A DNA stretch of 64,000 bases, taken from assembly GCF_000801105.2 (NCBI RefSeq), contig NC_079516.1, positions 25,581,043-25,645,042 on the forward strand, in the 5' to 3' direction. Position 1 is the first letter of the stretch; the number at the start of each line of letters is the position of its first letter. The position numbers and the translations under genes are program-made. Source of the stretch: Raphanus sativus. Lineage: Eukaryota; Streptophyta; Magnoliopsida; Brassicales; Brassicaceae. The notes beneath the pieces are model-generated. The model was not told the DNA's origin, made no database searches, and worked only from the letters and a program-made list of their open reading frames with translations. Shown here in pieces: positions 60,540 through 64,000 of the stretch.

Positions 60540-61127
60540 ACCTGTATGTGGATTGGGTGCCTCGATTCGCCTTCATCACCTGGCTTGAAGTTAGAGATAG
60601 ACTATCTACTGGTCACCGCTCTAGTCGATGGGGTCAACCGCAACATTGCCTCTTTTTGTGGTGAACCTGATGAGACGAGGGATCACCTCTACTTTGTGTG
60701 TCCCTATACTTTCACTCTCTGACTGAAGATGGCTGGTAATCTGTTTGGGATCGATCCTGATCCAGACTGGACCACTACGCTGTCTAGACTGTCGATAAGG
60801 TCCTACGATCGTCTCACATACATCCTTTTACGACTGGTCCTGCAAGTCACCATCTACTACATTTGGCGCGAGCATAACGAAAGGAGGCACCATACCAGCA
60901 ATAAGACAGTCGAGCAGCTTGCTAAGTTGATCGACAAGACGGTTCGAAATCGTATCACTTCAACTAAGTACTCCACCAATCCGAAGTTACATGGCCTGAT
61001 GACTAGATGTTTGCAGCACATGTTTCAGTTTAAAGTTTTCTTTTAACATTCAAACTCTAAACTCCTTATATCTGTATATATATTCTTTTGTGATGATCAA
61101 TAAATTTAAAACTTCATAAAAAAAAAA
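60540..61127 (+). pseudogene. LINE 3' fragment: zinc-finger region and poly(A) end
   Basis: The reading includes VPRFAFITWLEVRDRLSTGH and CLFCGEPDETRDHLYFVCPY, closely related to the minus-strand LINE at 40450-42660, then a stop, then an open frame 60729-61046 (VTIYYIWREHNERRH, KLIDKTVRNRI) forming the usual C-terminus. An A-rich tail follows at about 61118. It is a severely 5'-truncated copy. Confidence 0.85.
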
Positions 61128-64000
61128 CAACAAAAAACCAACCAAGTCATAAATTGAGAACTTCATCTCGTAAGTATTGATGCCCAATTTCAGAGCAACT
61201 CCATCCATGATATGAGAATTGAGTTCTAAAGTGATTATATGCTAACTAATGCTAAAATGATAGAAGAGATTCTCAAAAACCTTAAATGCATATTCTATAA
61301 AAATTTAAATGAAATTTTTTGACAACTTATTTGATGAGAATCTAAAATTTAAAAAATAATTTGACCATTTTAACTTTAATTAGCATCTAATCATTCTTTT
61401 GATAACCCCATCTTCGGTTGAAGGTGCTCTCAGTGCTTAGCAAATTTCTTTGGAAAACACCAGATCAGTTTCTTGACTAACTTCTTATCTTTGTACTTTT
61501 AGCAAGCATTATCACTTCATTAGCAATTGAATTTTGTGTTGAGCTGAATATTGTAACTGATTCATATTTAGACATTATTAGGCTAGAATTGAGATGCTAA
61601 ATAATCAAGCCTCGTTCACATAACTGTACACACAACTTCATAGTAAATTTACAAGTGTATCTCAAACATCTTTTGTTGAAGAACAACCTTGAACAAGCTT
61701 GAACTGATTTGGAACAATTGTATTGGAATAAGTTAGATTTTCTAAATAGATATATGCAAATATGTACTCTTGCCTTATCTCACAAGATCTAGGATCTTTT
61801 GTATTGTATAAATATATGACCTTATAGTCCATGAAATCCCCTACATATTATTTGAGAATCTTTGTAAAAAGTTATAACCTCAATTTTGTATTAATTACAA
61901 CATGAACTTGCTTATGTGTCAACTCTTAATCACACCATTTTGCTTATGTGGCATCACTAGAATTGAATTTGAATAAATGTTTTTTTTAACGTCTGGATCG
62001 ATTATTATCGATTTAATTATGCTATTACAACGATGAGAATATTACAAAGACGATTTTACAGCCGACAATTCTACCACCATATGAGAATAGACGCCTGGCT
62101 GCACCACTCTGAATCGTCCTATGAGATTCATGTTCGATGGTACGCGGTCTATGCCAATATTGTTTTCTGGTTATTTCCGAAAAGATATTTATTTAAGGAA
62201 TATTTCTTTTATGTTTTCTGTAAATAAGGAAATAAAATATCTTTACTTAGTAATAATCTTATTATATACAGAGTAATTATCTATTATTGAATTAATCTAA
62301 AAGAGAAAAAAAAAACACAAACGAAAACCTAATAACTTCGCTAGTTCACAGTCATCATCATCGTATTATCTTGTTCTTCTCTTCTTCTTTTTAACAACAT
62401 ATCTTTTTCCTCTTATTCAAAAAAAGTCATAAACTCATGTTTTTCTTATTCATTGGTTTCTCTGAGTTTTGATTTGAAAAACTTCGATCAGCAACAATTG
62501 AGGTTTGTTAAATGTTCACCAATTTGTTATCTTCTGTTAGCTGCATCTTAATTTTGTATAACGGGATATTTATTTACATATATTTTTTCTAATTCAATGT
62601 CTTCAAAACGAATAAAAAATAAGAAAGTAAGCGCAGTAAAAATAAGAGAAAAAAGAAACAAGAAGCACTAACAAATTCAACGGCTGGTTCCATATTAAAG
62701 TATGTTAAATAATTTGGCGATCATATCGATTGAAAAGAAGATGGCTAAAAAATTGGACTACACAAGTTTGATGAATGAGTTTGCTAATAAGACCGCAAGA
62801 AGAATTATTTTCGAAGTCTAATGTATTTTCATCTTTCAAATACTTTTGAACATTTATATCTTTGTTTGACATTAGTTTTTTTTTCATATATACGTTCAAG
62901 TTTTTTATACGAAAAGCAGTCCATATCTCTTTCGCTTCTGGTCTTTCAAAACTCAAGACCGGCACTGTTGCTATGGTCTCTATATAATAACATTATCAAA
63001 ACCAATTCATATAGAGAGTGCCATTGGTGAAAGATGCTCAAAGTTCTTAGAAAGTAACTGAATTTTATCTGAGTACAGTACCCAAGTTTCATATACATTC
63101 CTCACCCATGAACAAGAACATTCTGCAAATAGCAAGAAGTAAACAATAAAATATATGCAATCTCATTAAGGAAGTTCTGTTTAAGTTTATATATTCCTCA
63201 TATAACCGACTGCCATGTACATGAATTATACTTCTAAAACAAAGTACGTGGAATATTATTAGCAACTGCATTTGAGAAATTTTAACTTCTCAACAACTGC
63301 CCCAGTACACTATGTGTTATAATTCTTTTAGATACTTTCTTATCATGCTTACATAATTATCTACAAACTGTCCAAGAACATAATCTATTAGTATCTAGCA
63401 TTTGATCAACATGAGGTTAATGTTAATATATTATTGCAATTTATCAAACAAGTTCATGCTTAGATGTATCACCTAAACGCCAATCTAAAGGAAGCACATT
63501 GTTAACGTTACAGCATGGTTTAGATTTTTTTTTGTAATTGTATGATTTTGATCCCAATTAAACCGAACCGTTTAGAAAACAATTGTGGCCGGTTATTGGA
63601 AGAAGTGAAGTCTTTATAATTTAGCTTCTTGTGAAAGTATCGTCTCGAAATTTATTAAAACATCGTGAAATACAAGGTTAACATGCTCTATAGAGGAAAA
63701 TATTCCCTTAGTATATATTAACTAACAAAAATAATTCCTATATATTTTGTGACCAAGTTTAAAATATTTGGTGAATATATTCTCAATTATACATCCTAAA
63801 ACTTAGGGAAATTAAATATACTTTCACAGAAAATCCTTTAAATATTATTTTCATTTAATGTATGGATCGAATTACCTATAAGTTACCATACTTATACATC
63901 ACATTAACTTACATATAATAATATTAAAAATACTTTATATGCAAATAATAGTAATTACTTAGTCCATTACAGTACAAAATCTATAAATTAATATTTTATA
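61128..64000. other. AT-rich DNA, no gene recognised
   Basis: A moderately GC-rich stretch at about 62030-62160 has an open frame of about 60 residues that I could not place in any family. The remainder is AT-rich without a supported gene, RNA gene or bounded element. Confidence 0.5.

Noticed and set aside
62033..62227. Open frame of 64 codons on the plus strand
   Set aside because: No recognisable domain, no splice or neighbour support.

Overview
This window is nuclear DNA of a crucifer (Brassicaceae), most likely a Brassica-type species. Four host genes, all on the minus strand, are a VPS35 retromer subunit (5' part only), a lysine-rich protein of unknown role, the bZIP factor FDP/bZIP27, and an A1 aspartyl protease. 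From memory these match Arabidopsis chromosome 2 loci At2g17790, At2g17787, At2g17770 and At2g17760 in the same order. I found no trace of the locus I recall as At2g17780 (MCA2). More than two thirds of the window is transposon-derived.

Layout. 1-2.85 kb: VPS35. 3.17-4.29 kb: a Helitron. 4.40-27.80 kb: one very large Mutator-like element (MULE) with a perfect 9-bp target-site duplication. 28.7-30.0 kb: the lysine-rich gene. 31.2-34.0 kb: a LINE. 34.7-35.3 kb: a small MULE. 35.7-38.7 kb: degenerate sequence dense in one repeated word. 39.2-40.0 kb: a hAT element. 40.4-42.7 kb: a broken LINE. 43.5-44.4 kb: FDP. 46.6-47.1 kb: a Helitron with an RPA-like OB-fold fragment. 47.5-48.5 kb: a tandem repeat. 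48.8-53.6 kb: a MULE-type element with no surviving genes but full of the word AGTTGTAC. 53.7-54.0 kb: a mariner-type MITE. 54.8-57.7 kb: the aspartyl protease. 58.7-59.5 kb: a foldback MULE-MITE. 60.5-61.1 kb: a LINE 3' end.

The 23.4-kb MULE is the most interesting object. From its left end it encodes a MuDR transposase (+). The remaining genes are on the minus strand: (1) a unit reading four Agenet modules, then DUF1985, then a tandem series of AT-hook exons, split by a stop codon and one homopolymer frameshift; (2) a 13-exon, about 1085-residue open frame joining a host-derived BAG domain to four Agenet modules and DUF1985; (3) a DUF1985-ULP1 gene of the KAONASHI type whose catalytic triad looks replaced. 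The noncoding DNA of this element, including introns of all its genes, is filled with TTATAA pairs one helical turn apart (TTATAA-N4-TTATAA), a pattern I did not see outside the element. Together these suggest a self-recognition or anti-silencing system like the one described for Arabidopsis VANDAL elements, with a different motif and unusual added domains. The function is inferred; the sequence features are directly visible.
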